64,000 nt of DNA from Salinicola salarius (GCF_002179555.1 NZ_NHOU01000002.1:248001-312000), one strand, 5' to 3'; positions 1 through 9,164 are shown, numbered from the stretch's first letter. Translations and numbers: made by a program. Notes: generated by a model not told the origin, from the letters alone.

Positions 1-1620
1 CGGCAATTCCGACTCCTCGATGGCGAAGCGTGCCCGGAACGCCGGAACGTCCAGCGCATCGAGCAGCTCGCTCACGCCCAGCCGCCGTTCGGGAAGCTCC
101 AGCAGCGACAGGATCAACACCATCATCGGATGCGCTTCACTGGCGACCTGATCGGCGATGGTGAACGGAATATGGCGGGGATCGTTGGACGGCAATTGAC
201 CGAAGACCGCCTCGATGTAGGGCGCGTAGACGTCGATCTCCGGCACCATCACCAGAATGTCCCGGGGCCGCAGCGGCGTACCCTGGCTGCTGGCTTCCTC
301 GAACGCCGCCAGCAGCCGATCGTGCAGTACCTCCACCTCGCGCAGCGGCGAGTGCACGCTGACCAGTGACAGCGAGGCGTCGTCCGGGGCGATCAGCCGT
401 TTGCCGCTTTCCCGGGTTCGTTCTCCGGGATGCCTGAGATCGAGAATGTCCTGCTGCAGCTGGTTGAGCAGCGGCGCCCGTTCGGGATGCGCTTCATCGA
501 CCGGATCGCGGAACAGGTCGGTCTCGACGTCGAAGCCGCCATCCTGGCTCTCGAACTCGTAGAGGCCGACGATGAAATCCCGCCCTTGCGCGCCCCAGGC
601 AGCCAACAGCGGATTGGCCTGAAGGTGCAGCGCCTCCTCGTCCAGCGCCTCGAGCCATGGCGCTTCCGGGTGCCGGGACTGCTGTCGTGCCATCGCCTCG
701 GCGGAGAGCCGCCCGGCGCGCTTGATCGCCTCCCGGTCGGAGACGATGTCGCCCCAGTAGTGGCGACACGGATTGGTGATCATCAGGAAGACGTCGATGA
801 CGCCGGAAAGCGCGTGCAGCGCCTCCAGCGTCTGGGAAGGCAGCGCCGAGATGCCGAACACGAAGAGCCGGGGCGGCAACCCTGGCGGGCAGCTCTCCTG
901 CTGTCTGGCGGCGCGCAGAAAACGACCATGCAGGCTGGCGCGGTGAAACGCTCGCTCGGTCGGGTCGGCGTCGGCGATCAACGCTCGCCATAGCGCCGGC
1001 TGCCAGCGCTGGTCGGCGGGCAGGTCGGCCGGAGCGTCCTCCCCCGCTTCCCAGGCGGCCAGCCAGTCGGGGCGGTAGTTGAGATACTGGTCGAACAGAT
1101 CCGCCAGACGCACCGCCAGTTGCCAGCGCTTGCGCTCGGCCTGCTCGGCGGCCCGGCGCTGCGTGCCCTCCTCCATCGCCGCAGACGATTCGGCACCCTC
1201 GTCGCCGTGCGGTCGGCCCGCCGTAGCGCTTTCCAGCCCGGCGCTCAGATAGTGGGCGAGCGGCGCGAAGGTGACCGGGTCGCTGGCGATCTCGCCTTCC
1301 AGCAGCCGCAGGATGCGCCATGCCAGCGGGCGCTTGTCGAACGGCGAATGCAGCGGAATCGGCCGGCTTTCGCCGTCTTCTCCGGCCTGTTCGAGCACCG
1401 CACGATAGGCACGCCAGACGAAGCTCGACGGCAGCGGGAAATCCACCGAGGCGGCGATGCCGTCGGCCTCGGCCAGCGAGAGGCGCAGCCATTGGGCCAT
1501 GCCGTTGGACTGCACCAGGAAGGTTTCCGGGGTCAGCGGCGGCAACCGGTGGCGCTTGATCAACGCCAGTGCCAGATCGTGCAGGTCTTCGAGGTGATTG
1601 GCATGCAGGACGCTGAACAT
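1..1620 (-). CDS. recC: RecC, exodeoxyribonuclease V gamma subunit (partial, N-terminal part)
   Basis: Open from ATG at 1620 leftward to the window edge: 540 codons with no stop, so the C-terminal half lies outside. RecC is the Chi-recognising subunit of RecBCD, which processes double-strand DNA ends for recombination. The translation starts MFSVLHANHLEDLHDLALAL and continues with QSNGMAQWLRLSLAE, the signature opening of the RecC helicase-like domain. Further on are FVFGISALPSQTLEAL and ITNPCRHYWGDI, also typical of the family. recB and recD would be expected further left, outside the window. It is divergent from the EamA transporter at 1852. The family call is firm. No frame break is visible in the part present. 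Confidence 0.9.
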   Translation of the reverse strand, partial: MFSVLHANHLEDLHDLALALIKRHRLPPLTPETFLVQSNGMAQWLRLSLAEADGIAASVDFPLPSSFVWRAYRAVLEQAGEDGESRPIPLHSPFDKRPLAWRILRLLEGEIASDPVTFAPLAHYLSAGLESATAGRPHGDEGAESSAAMEEGTQRRAAEQAERKRWQLAVRLADLFDQYLNYRPDWLAAWEAGEDAPADLPADQRWQPALWRALIADADPTERAFHRASLHGRFLRAARQQESCPPGLPPRLFVFGISALPSQTLEALHALSGVIDVFLMITNPCRHYWGDIVSDREAIKRAGRLSAEAMARQQSRHPEAPWLEALDEEALHLQANPLLAAWGAQGRDFIVGLYEFESQDGGFDVETDLFRDPVDEAHPERAPLLNQLQQDILDLRHPGERTRESGKRLIAPDDASLSLVSVHSPLREVEVLHDRLLAAFEEASSQGTPLRPRDILVMVPEIDVYAPYIEAVFGQLPSNDPRHIPFTIADQVASEAHPMMVLILSLLELPERRLGVSELLDALDVPAFRARFAIEESELP

Positions 1621-1851
1621 CCGCTCTCCCGGGTTCTTGGATCGAGGGTCGATGAGGCTTCGACAAAGACGCCATCCTACCGTGGTGCGGGACGACGATC
1701 ACCCGGTGCCTGTGGCAAGATGGGACGTTCTCGTGTCAACCATGTCGTCGCCGCCATCACTGCCTCCGTGGCAGCCAATGGCAACGTTCACGGTAGCCAT
1801 GACGACCTCCGCAGTGACTAATAACAATAACCGTAGCAACAAGGACTTCCA

Positions 1852-2694
1852 TTGACGACACCCGTCTTCCTCGCCGTGCTGGCCGGTGCCCTGATGCATG
1901 CCAGCTGGAACGCTCTGGTCAAGGTCGGCCTGGACCGACTGCTGAGCATCTCGCTGATCCAGGCCGCCTGCGCCGTGATCGCGCTCGCCGGCGTGGCCTT
2001 CGTGCCGCTGCCTCAGCCGGCCGCCTGGCCGTGGCTGGCCGTATCGACGCTTTTGCATATCGGCTACAACGTGTTCCTGGCCCGCGCCTATCGGGTCGGT
2101 GATCTCGGCCAGATCTACCCGATTGCTCGCGGTTGCGCGCCCCTGCTGGTCACGCTGATCAGCGTCTTCGCGCTCAGCGAACATCCGTCATGGATCGGCT
2201 ATCTGGGTATCGCGGTGCTGGTGCTCGGCATTCTGTGCATGGCCTTTCGCGGCGGCACGGGGCCGCGGCTGGAGCGCGCCTCGCTGATCAACGCGCTGAC
2301 GACCTCCGTCTTCATCGCCGGCTATACGCTGGCCGACGGCAGCGGTGCCCGCGCCAACGGCGATGCGATCGGTTACGTGGTCTGGCTGTTTTTGTTCGAT
2401 GGCTTCGGCATGCTGCTGGCGCTGGTCGCCATGCGTGGCGTCCGCGCCCTGCCCGAGCTGACCCGCTACTGGCGGGTCGGCCTGCTCGGCGGCGCCCTCT
2501 CCATCGGTGCCTACGGCATCACCATCTGGGCCATGACCCAGGCGCCGATCGCGCTGGTGGCGGCGCTGCGGGAAACCAGCGTGCTGTTCGCCATTGCCAT
2601 CGGTATCGTCTGGCTGAAGGAGCCGTTGCACCGCGAACGCTTGCTGGCCGGCGGCCTGATTCTGGGTGGCGTCATCCTGGCGCACTGGGGTTGA
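1852..2694 (+). CDS. EamA/DMT-superfamily transporter
   Basis: 280-residue inner-membrane protein made of about ten hydrophobic segments, the usual size of the drug/metabolite transporter (EamA) family. Two homologous halves are visible: the first ends near CMAFRGG and the second starts near ASLINALTTSVFIAGYTL. The substrate cannot be read from sequence; exporters of amino acids or metabolites are common in the family. The start is TTG at 1852, preceded by AAGGA about six bases upstream. The region from 1621 to 1851 back to recC holds the divergent promoters and no other gene that I can support. Confidence 0.85.
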   Translation: MTTPVFLAVLAGALMHASWNALVKVGLDRLLSISLIQAACAVIALAGVAFVPLPQPAAWPWLAVSTLLHIGYNVFLARAYRVGDLGQIYPIARGCAPLLVTLISVFALSEHPSWIGYLGIAVLVLGILCMAFRGGTGPRLERASLINALTTSVFIAGYTLADGSGARANGDAIGYVVWLFLFDGFGMLLALVAMRGVRALPELTRYWRVGLLGGALSIGAYGITIWAMTQAPIALVAALRETSVLFAIAIGIVWLKEPLHRERLLAGGLILGGVILAHWG

Positions 2695-2857
2695 TCGTCG
2701 ACTGTCATCCTGCGTCAGGACTGCTAGGCTAGGAGCAATGACTTCTCGCTCTGCCAACGCCGCTTTACCCGCTTCCGGCGCGCATTCGCCCCATATCCGG
2801 ACTCGAGCCATCGAGGCGACAGCCATCACCACGACAGCGATCGGCAAGGAGCCCATT

Positions 2858-3862
2858 TTGCCTCTCACCGCTCCACCGCACGCCACCAACACCGACGGCC
2901 AACCGCGCCGGGTCGGCGTCGAGCTCGAGTTCGCCGGCATCGGGCCGATCCAGGCGGCGCGTCTGGTCGAAATGACCTTCGGTGGTCGTGTCGAACAGCA
3001 CAGCGCGCATCGACTGCAGGTCACCGGAACACCATGGGGCACGTTCCACATCGAGCTGGACAGCAAGTATGTCCACCCGGACGAACAGCTGCTCGATCGC
3101 GCTCGTACCACTGATGGTCAGCCGCCGGGTTTCGGCGAGCACCTGCGCGCCAGCGTGCACAGCCGTACCCGCGAATGGCTGGGCGATATGGTCGCCGGCC
3201 TGGTGCCGACGGAGATCGTCTGCCCGCCGATTCCCTGGGACGAGCTGGCGCGCCTGGACGAGCTGTTCGCGGCGCTGCGCCGCCACGGCGCGGAAGGCAC
3301 CGATGCCAGCCTGCTCTACGGCTTCGGCCTCCATCTCAATCCGGAAATCCCTTCTCCCGAGGTGGAGAGCATACTGGCCTATCTGCGAGCCTATCTGATC
3401 CTGGCCGACTGGCTGCGCGACGAGATCGTCGTCGACGTGACCCGGGACATGCTGCCCCATACGCGGCCGTTTCACAGCGACTACACCCGCAAGATACTGG
3501 CACCGGACTACTGCCCCACCCTGCAGGCTCTGATCGACGACTACCTGGTCGCCAACCCGACCCGCAACCGGGAGCTGGACCTGCTGCCGCTGTTCGCCTG
3601 GCTGATGCCGGATCATCCCAACGCGCTGCTACGGGAAACGCTGGTCAAGCCACGGCCGACCTATCACTACCGCCTGCCCAACGCCGCGCTCTCCGACCCG
3701 GAATGGGGCGTGAGCGTGGAGTGGAACCGCTGGGCGGAGGTCGAACGTCTCGCCGCCGATCCGGATCGCCTGGCGGAGCGCAGCGCAGCCTATCGCGAGC
3801 ATCTCGCCCAGCCGACCCTGAGCCGCTGGCTCGATTCCCTGCGTCACTGGATGCGTCATTGA
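2858..3862 (+). CDS. Amidoligase-family enzyme (glutamine-synthetase-like fold)
   Basis: Protein with the GS-like amidoligase_2 signature: RRVGVELEFAGI near the N-terminus, then a conserved HIELDSKYVHP strand and late basic patches (KPRPTYHYRLPN). The family is predicted to join an amine to a carboxylate with ATP, but few members have a known substrate. I chose TTG at 2858 because AAGGAG lies six bases upstream and family members start just before the VGVELEF motif. An ATG at 2738 in the same frame would add 40 residues, but its AGGAG sits only two bases away. The gene ends by overlapping the amidotransferase start (TGATG), so the two are translationally coupled. Related pairs occur in other bacteria, with the product unknown. 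Confidence 0.8.
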   Translation: MPLTAPPHATNTDGQPRRVGVELEFAGIGPIQAARLVEMTFGGRVEQHSAHRLQVTGTPWGTFHIELDSKYVHPDEQLLDRARTTDGQPPGFGEHLRASVHSRTREWLGDMVAGLVPTEIVCPPIPWDELARLDELFAALRRHGAEGTDASLLYGFGLHLNPEIPSPEVESILAYLRAYLILADWLRDEIVVDVTRDMLPHTRPFHSDYTRKILAPDYCPTLQALIDDYLVANPTRNRELDLLPLFAWLMPDHPNALLRETLVKPRPTYHYRLPNAALSDPEWGVSVEWNRWAEVERLAADPDRLAERSAAYREHLAQPTLSRWLDSLRHWMRH

Positions 3863-4671
3863 TGGCTTCACCGAAACACGCGGCGATAGCCCTGGGAAAC
3901 GACAAAAGCCGTCCGCTGATCGGCATCACCACCTCGGATCACAAGAGCCTTCTGGCCTGGTGGTGCGACTGGATTTCGGTGTGGCGCGCCGGCGGCAGGC
4001 CGGTGCGGATCTCTCCGGCGCGCCCGCTACAGCAGGCGGTGGATGGCCTGATCATCGGTGGCGGCGACGATATCGGTGCCCAACGCTACGGGGGCGAGGT
4101 TCAGTTGAATGTCCGCGTCGACCCCGCCCGCGACGAGCTCGAGCTCGACCTGCTGGCCGACTACCTGCCGACCCGCGTGCCGATCCTGGGTATCTGCCGT
4201 GGCGCCCAGATGATCAACATCCACTGCGGCGGCAGCCTGATCGAAGACATCCAGACGACTTATAGCCACATCAAGAACCGGCGCACGGTGCTGCCCCGTA
4301 AGCGAATCGAGATCGAACCGTTCAGCCAGCTGGCCGACATTCTCAATCGCCGCTACTGCCACGTGAACAGCCTGCATCACCAGGCGGTGGATCGCCCCGG
4401 GGACGGCCTCAAGGTGGTCGCCCAGGACCGCGACGACCTCGTGCAGGCGATCGAGAGCGAACGCCACCCGTTTCTCATCGGCGTGCAGTGGCACCCGGAA
4501 TTCCTGCTCTTCAGCCGTTCCCAGCAGCGACTGATCCGAGCGCTGGTAGAAGCCGCGAGGCACCGCGAGGCTGAATCCAGAGAGGCCACAGCCAGAGACG
4601 TCAACATCAGCGACGTCGAGGCCAGCGAGGCCACAGGCAGCGAGGTCAAAGCCAGCGCGGATCCGCCGTGA
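3862..4671 (+). CDS. Class I glutamine amidotransferase, gamma-glutamyl-GABA hydrolase (PuuD) type
   Basis: 269 residues. The nucleophile elbow GICRGAQ and the later QWHPEF His-Glu pair give the class I GATase triad; GLIIGGGDD is the oxyanion-side loop. The family hydrolyses gamma-glutamyl amides or supplies ammonia from glutamine. It starts on ATG at 3862, inside the stop codon of the amidoligase, so the two probably act together: one forms an amide, the other trims it or feeds it ammonia. The C-terminus after about residue 234 is odd. It is six tandem 15-bp units coding the imperfect pentapeptides REAES, REATA, RDVNI, SDVEA, SEATG, SEVKA, a charged tail not needed by the fold. The last 26 bases overlap the convergent CDF gene. 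Confidence 0.85.
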   Translation: MASPKHAAIALGNDKSRPLIGITTSDHKSLLAWWCDWISVWRAGGRPVRISPARPLQQAVDGLIIGGGDDIGAQRYGGEVQLNVRVDPARDELELDLLADYLPTRVPILGICRGAQMINIHCGGSLIEDIQTTYSHIKNRRTVLPRKRIEIEPFSQLADILNRRYCHVNSLHHQAVDRPGDGLKVVAQDRDDLVQAIESERHPFLIGVQWHPEFLLFSRSQQRLIRALVEAARHREAESREATARDVNISDVEASEATGSEVKASADPP

Positions 4672-5551
4672 AGGAGACGGTAAACCAGCGCTGTTCGGCG
4701 GGGATGGAGAGACCTTCGGCGATCTCTTCCCGGATCCGGTCGAGTTCGGCGATCCCGCTACCGCTGGCGAAATCCGGTGTGGTAACGATGTGGATCTCGA
4801 TGTTGTGCACCCGCCCGGTCTTGGCGACATAGCTCTCGAAGCGCTCCAGCCCCGGCCGCTGCATGACTGGCGCCATCGCCTCGCGAACCTCGCGGTCGAG
4901 CCGCGATGGCGCCATCATCAGTACCTCCCGCATGGCGCGATACACGATGCCTGCCGGCACCGGCATGAAGCCAAGCGTCAGCACCACCAGCAGCGTCGAA
5001 TCCACGTAGGGTATCTAGGGCGCGAGAGCCGTCCCCTGCATCACCAGCGCCGCGGCAAACGCCACCAGCAGGGCGCTGGTGATCAGTGCCGCCATCAGCC
5101 AGTTCTGGATGTCGATCTTCACGAAGTCGGACCGGGCCTGACGGTTGAGCCGACGTTCGACGAACACCATCACGTAGCAGATCACGCAGACGATCAGCGA
5201 GTAGCCGATCGCCATGTCGACTGCCAGCGGGTTGCCGCCCTGAAGCAGCGTGCTGAGCGCATTGAGGAAGGCGTAGAAGCACAGCAGCAGCAGGATCGCG
5301 CCGTTGAGCGCCGCCGCCATCGGCTCGAAATGCCAGTAACCCAGCTGGAAACGTCGCGTCGATTCACGGGCGACCAGTTTCGATACCATCAGTGCCAGCA
5401 GCGACATCGCCGCATCGATCGACGAGAAGACGCCGTCGAACAGAATCGAATGCGACCCCGACAGCAGCCCGAATCCGACGCCGAGTCCCGCCACGACCAG
5501 CGTCGTGACGATGGATAGCTTGAGTGTCTTCTGCTCGAGGGAGACGTCCAC
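4646..5551 (-). pseudogene. Cation diffusion facilitator exporter interrupted by an in-frame amber stop
   Basis: Read from GTG at 5551 (AAGGGG six bases upstream), this is a normal-length CDF family protein of about 300 codons. The N-terminal membrane helices contain FDGVFSSIDAAMSLLAL (metal-site Asp) and QLGYWHFEP. A C-terminal cytosolic domain holds GRVHNIEIHIVTTPDF. A single TAG at 5015-5017 cuts it after 178 residues; the frame continues unchanged on the other side (ALAP-stop-IPYVDSTLLVVLTLGF). The expected residue is probably Tyr, one base away from TAG. The product would export divalent cations such as Fe(II), Zn or Co. Truncation would remove the last helices and the regulatory domain, so this is a pseudogene unless the stop is a sequencing error. 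Confidence 0.8.
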
Positions 5552-5634
5552 GCCACACCCCTTTTCGTCTTGTTATGTGCGACTTGTCGTGTGCACCCTG
5601 GTACGCGGAACACCGGCCACGACGATGCCGAAGC

Positions 5635-6939
5635 TCAGGAAGGCATCACGGCCAGCCGCCGCCCTGCCGGGGAACGCAGCAGAAACAGGCCGATGACGAC
5701 GCCCATGGCCGATAGCGCAACGACATAGATCGCCGGCGACATCGGGTACCAGCGCATCAGCGTGGTAACGATGATCGGCGTAAAACCGCCGAAGATCGCA
5801 TAGGCGACGTTATAGGAAAACGAGAGCCCGCTGAAGCGAACCGCGGCCGGGAACGCCTTGACCGCTACCGCCGGAATGGCGCCGGTAATCCCCACTGCGA
5901 AGCCGGCCAGCGCATAGAGCGGCATCAGTTGATCCGGGCGCTGGCCAACGACGCTCATCATCAGCCAGTAGCTCGCCCCCAGCAGCGCGCTCCAGCCGAT
6001 CATCGTCGCTCCGCTACCGAAACGATCGGCGCACCAGCCGGCGATCACGCAGCCCACGATCAGACACAGGATCGCCACCACGTTGGCCAGCGAGGCATCC
6101 AGCCCGGCGTACTGCGCCGCCAGCAGCGGCGGCGTCATCAGCATCACCACGACGATCGCCGCGGTCAGGATCCAGCTTACTGCCATGGCCAGCAGCACGC
6201 CGCCCAAGTGATCGCGAAGCACCGCCTTGACCGGCATCTCGGCGGCCAACGCCTGGCGTTCACGCATCTCGGCGAAGACCGGCGTCTCGCGCAGCCAGCG
6301 GCGAAGATAGACCGCCACCAGCCCGAAGATGCCGCCGAGCAGGAACGGGATTCGCCAGGCGCCGCCGGCCAGTTCCGCCGGGGTGAAGTAGGACTTCATG
6401 ATCGCCGCCACCAGCGAGCCGATCAGAATGCCGGCCGCCAATCCTCCCGACAGCGTGCCGCAGGCGAGACCGACATGGCGACGCTGGACATGCTCGGTGA
6501 CGAACACCCAGGCACCCGGCACCTCGCCGCCCACGGCCGCGCCCTGCAGCATGCGCAGCAGCACCAGCACCAGCGGCGCCAGGTAGCCGATGGCGTGATA
6601 GGTCGGCAGGCAACCGATCGCCAGTGTCGGCAGCGCCATCAGCAGGATCGATAGCGTGAACATCCGCTTGCGCCCCAGCAGGTCGCCGAAGTGCGCCATG
6701 ACGATGCCGCCCAGCGGCCTGACCAGATAGCCGGCGGCAAAGATGCCGAAGGTCTGGATCTGGCGCAGCCATTCCGGCATGTCGGGTGGAAAGAACAGCT
6801 GGCCGATGACCGTGGCGAAGTAGACGAAGATGATGAAGTCGTAGAATTCCAGCGCGCCGCCGAGGGCCGACAGCGAGAGCGTCCTGATATCGTTGCGGGA
6901 GAGCGGGCGCGACGGGATCGTCGTGGGATCGTGAGCCAT
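5635..6939 (-). CDS. MFS permease, metabolite:H+ symporter (ProP/KgtP-like) type
   Basis: 434 residues with twelve predicted helices. MHS-family marks are ALEFYDFIIFVYFATVIGQLFFP at the first helix, the loop motif GDLLGRKRMF between helices 2 and 3, and LRETPVF after helix 6. This family takes up organic acids, betaines or proline with protons; the exact substrate is unknown. It is a close paralogue of the gene just upstream on the same strand (7042-8349), most blocks being nearly identical, so the pair arose by tandem duplication. The start is ATG 6939; the only sequence between the two genes is a strong hairpin at 7000-7030. Confidence 0.85.
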   Translation of the reverse strand: MAHDPTTIPSRPLSRNDIRTLSLSALGGALEFYDFIIFVYFATVIGQLFFPPDMPEWLRQIQTFGIFAAGYLVRPLGGIVMAHFGDLLGRKRMFTLSILLMALPTLAIGCLPTYHAIGYLAPLVLVLLRMLQGAAVGGEVPGAWVFVTEHVQRRHVGLACGTLSGGLAAGILIGSLVAAIMKSYFTPAELAGGAWRIPFLLGGIFGLVAVYLRRWLRETPVFAEMRERQALAAEMPVKAVLRDHLGGVLLAMAVSWILTAAIVVVMLMTPPLLAAQYAGLDASLANVVAILCLIVGCVIAGWCADRFGSGATMIGWSALLGASYWLMMSVVGQRPDQLMPLYALAGFAVGITGAIPAVAVKAFPAAVRFSGLSFSYNVAYAIFGGFTPIIVTTLMRWYPMSPAIYVVALSAMGVVIGLFLLRSPAGRRLAVMPS

Positions 6940-6999
6940 ATCGGTGTTCCAGAAGGACGACGCCCCAGGGCGCCGTCACGGTCATTCCGGGCGAAGCCC

Positions 7000-7030
7000 G
7001 AGCCCCGCGCGTCGGCGTGGCGCGGGGCTC
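7000..7030 (-). promoter_or_regulatory. Intergenic hairpin between tandem MFS genes
   Basis: Perfect 11-bp stem GAGCCCCGCGC / GCGCGGGGCTC with a 9-base loop, lying after the stop of the upstream MFS gene (7042) and before the start of the downstream one (6939). No run of T follows on either strand, so I read it as an mRNA-processing or attenuation hairpin rather than a full terminator. Confidence 0.5.
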
Positions 7031-7041
7031 GAGAATCGGTT

Positions 7042-8349
7042 TCAGTGCTGCATCACCGCCAGGCGCTGGCCGCTCGGCGCCCGCAGCAGGAAGATGCCGA
7101 TCACTACGCCGAGTAGCGCCAGCGCGGCGATATAGTATGCCGGCGCGGCGGGATGACTAGCCATCAGCGTCGAGACGACGACGGGCGTGAAGCCGCCGAA
7201 GATGGCGTAGGCGACGTTGTAGGAGAACGACAGCCCGGAAAAGCGCACCGCGGCCGGGAACGACTTGACGGCAACGGTGGGCACGACGCCGACGATCCCC
7301 ACGCCGAAGCCGGCCAGGCAGTAGAGCAGCATCAGCTGGTCGGGCTGAGACGGTACCGTATGCATCATGATCCAGTAGGTGATTCCCAGCAGCAGGCTCC
7401 ACAGAATGATGGTGATGCCGCTGCCGATACGATCGCAGCACCAGCCCGAGACCACGCAGCCGATGATCACGAAGACGATCGCCCACACGTTGGCCAGCGA
7501 GGCATCGATGTCGTAGAGCGACTGCAGCAGGCTCGGCGTCATCAGCACGACCACGACGACGGCCCCGGTAAGGATCCAGGTCACCGCCATCGACAGCACC
7601 ACGCTATCCAGATGCCGGCTGAGCACCCGCTTGACCGGCAACCCTTCGGACAGCGCTTTCTTGGCACGCATCTCGGCGAACACTGGCGTCTCTTCCAGAT
7701 AGCGGCGCAGGTAGACGGCCAGGAAGCCGAACACGCCGCCGATCAGAAACGGCACGCGCCAGCCGTAGGCGGTCATCTCTTCGGGGGTAAAGTACGACTT
7801 CAGAAACGCCGAGATGATCGAGCCGATCAGGATGCCGGCCACCAGCCCGGCGGCCAGCGTGCCGCAAGCGAGGCCGACGTCCTTGCGCGAGACGTGCTCG
7901 GTGACGAAGACCCAGGCACCCGGGACTTCACCGCCAACCGCCGCACCCTGCAGGATACGCATCAACACCAGCAGCAGCGGTGCCAGATAACCGATGGTTT
8001 CGTAGGTCGGCAGGCAGCCGATCAGCAGCGTCGGCACCGACATCAGGAAGATCGACAGCGTGAACATGCGCTTGCGGCCCAGCAGGTCACCGAAGTGCGC
8101 CATGATGATGCCGCCCAGCGGACGCGCCAGATAACCCGCCGCGAAAATGCCGTAGGTCTGCACCATCCGCAGCCATTCCGGCATGTCGGCGGGAAAGAAC
8201 AGGTGGCCGATCACCGTGGCGAAATAGACGAAGATGATGAAGTCGTAGAACTCCAGCGCGCCGCCCAGGGCGGATAGCGACAGGATCTTGATGTCACCGC
8301 GTGACAGCGGACGCGACGGAGCCGCATCGTATTGAGGTGCGTTAGCCAT
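7042..8349 (-). CDS. MFS permease, metabolite:H+ symporter type (paralogue of 5635-6939)
   Basis: 435 residues from ATG 8349 (MANAPQYDAAPSRPLSRGDIK). The frame is open about 80 codons further upstream, but that extension has no homology to the paralogue, so the later start is preferred although its ribosome site is weak. It carries the same MHS motifs as its neighbour: ALEFYDFIIFVYFATVIGHLFFP, GDLLGRKRMF and LEETPVFAEM. Likely a proton symporter for an organic acid or compatible solute in the inner membrane. A long leader (8350-8550) separates it from the OsmC terminator, so it has its own promoter and probably leads the two-gene unit. Confidence 0.85.
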   Translation of the reverse strand: MANAPQYDAAPSRPLSRGDIKILSLSALGGALEFYDFIIFVYFATVIGHLFFPADMPEWLRMVQTYGIFAAGYLARPLGGIIMAHFGDLLGRKRMFTLSIFLMSVPTLLIGCLPTYETIGYLAPLLLVLMRILQGAAVGGEVPGAWVFVTEHVSRKDVGLACGTLAAGLVAGILIGSIISAFLKSYFTPEEMTAYGWRVPFLIGGVFGFLAVYLRRYLEETPVFAEMRAKKALSEGLPVKRVLSRHLDSVVLSMAVTWILTGAVVVVVLMTPSLLQSLYDIDASLANVWAIVFVIIGCVVSGWCCDRIGSGITIILWSLLLGITYWIMMHTVPSQPDQLMLLYCLAGFGVGIVGVVPTVAVKSFPAAVRFSGLSFSYNVAYAIFGGFTPVVVSTLMASHPAAPAYYIAALALLGVVIGIFLLRAPSGQRLAVMQH

Positions 8350-8551
8350 AGCCGTGTTCTTTTTTCTGAGGCGTTGAAACGTGCGAGTGTCCAGTAGCCA
8401 ACGTGCGTCACGGATGCTCGACAGAGGATGCCGTCCGCCGCATGAAGGGGCCATGACATTACCAGACTTTAAAAGTTCCGTCAGTGTGGGGTTGTCAAGC
8501 GACAACCCCTTCGGAGGTATCGCCGAGAGCGTCGGTTTTCCCGATCGACAC

Positions 8552-8580
8552 AAAAAAGCCGGCCTCGCGGGGCCGGCTTT
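8552..8580 (-). terminator. Rho-independent terminator after osmC-family gene
   Basis: On the minus strand AAAGCCGGCC, a short loop and GGCCGGC are followed by six T, fifteen bases after the OsmC stop codon. The A-rich complement makes it possibly bidirectional. Confidence 0.8.
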
Positions 8581-8595
8581 CGACATCACCGATGC

Positions 8596-9027
8596 TCAAC
8601 TTTCCAGTTTGGCATCCAGCGAGATCCTGGCGTTCAGCAGCTTGGAGATCGGGCAGCCTTCCTTGGCCTTCTGAGCGGCGCTGTCGAAGGTTGCCTGGTC
8701 GGCCCCCGGAATCTTGGCTACGGTCTTGAGCTGGACTTCGGTAATGGTGAAGCCGCTGTCGTCCTGCTCCATGATCACGGTGGCATCCGTCTTGATGCTG
8801 TCCGGCTCGATGCCCTCTTCGCCCAGCATCATGGAGAGCGCCATCGAGAAGCAGCTGGCATGAGCGGATGCGATCAGCTCTTCCGGGTTGGTGCCGGGCT
8901 GACCTTCGAAACGGGTATTGAAGCCGTAGGGGCTCTCCTTGAGCGCGCCGCTCTCGGTGGAGACGACACCCTTGCCTTTCTTCAGGCTGCCTTTCCATTC
9001 GGCAGATCCGAATTTCTTGATCGTCAT
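8596..9027 (-). CDS. osmC: OsmC-family peroxiredoxin
   Basis: 143 residues from ATG 9027, chosen because AAGGAG lies six bases upstream; a TTG two codons earlier is worse placed. OsmC proteins reduce organic hydroperoxides with two cysteines. Both are present: Cys59 in ASAHASCFSMALS and Cys125 in AKEGCPISKLL, with the intact NPEELIASAHA helix. Length and motif order fit the OsmC/YhfA branch rather than Ohr. It is monocistronic, with its own terminator at 8552-8580, and sits beside thiol peroxidase on the same strand, giving a small peroxide-defence neighbourhood. Confidence 0.9.
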   Translation of the reverse strand: MTIKKFGSAEWKGSLKKGKGVVSTESGALKESPYGFNTRFEGQPGTNPEELIASAHASCFSMALSMMLGEEGIEPDSIKTDATVIMEQDDSGFTITEVQLKTVAKIPGADQATFDSAAQKAKEGCPISKLLNARISLDAKLES

Positions 9028-9164
9028 CGTCAACTCCTTCTGGTTTGCTATGACGTTTCGACGTCATCGGCCATCGCGGTGGATGGGATGAGGATCAGTG
9101 TAGACCACTTGCGCCAGACGTCATCCGCCCCGACTCACCGACTCCCGCGTGAGCCGCGAATTCG

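Noticed and set aside
494-1702. Long minus-strand frame over recC
   Set aside because: It is a shadow of recC in another frame: Arg/Ala/Gly-rich and without family motifs.
3175-3861. Fusion of the amidotransferase to an upstream frame
   Set aside because: The upstream part is out of frame with the real amidoligase, and the amidotransferase has its own ATG at 3862 in a TGATG overlap.
5015-5017. TAG as pyrrolysine or programmed readthrough
   Set aside because: CDF exporters do not use pyrrolysine, and no supporting context is visible. A point mutation or error is simpler.
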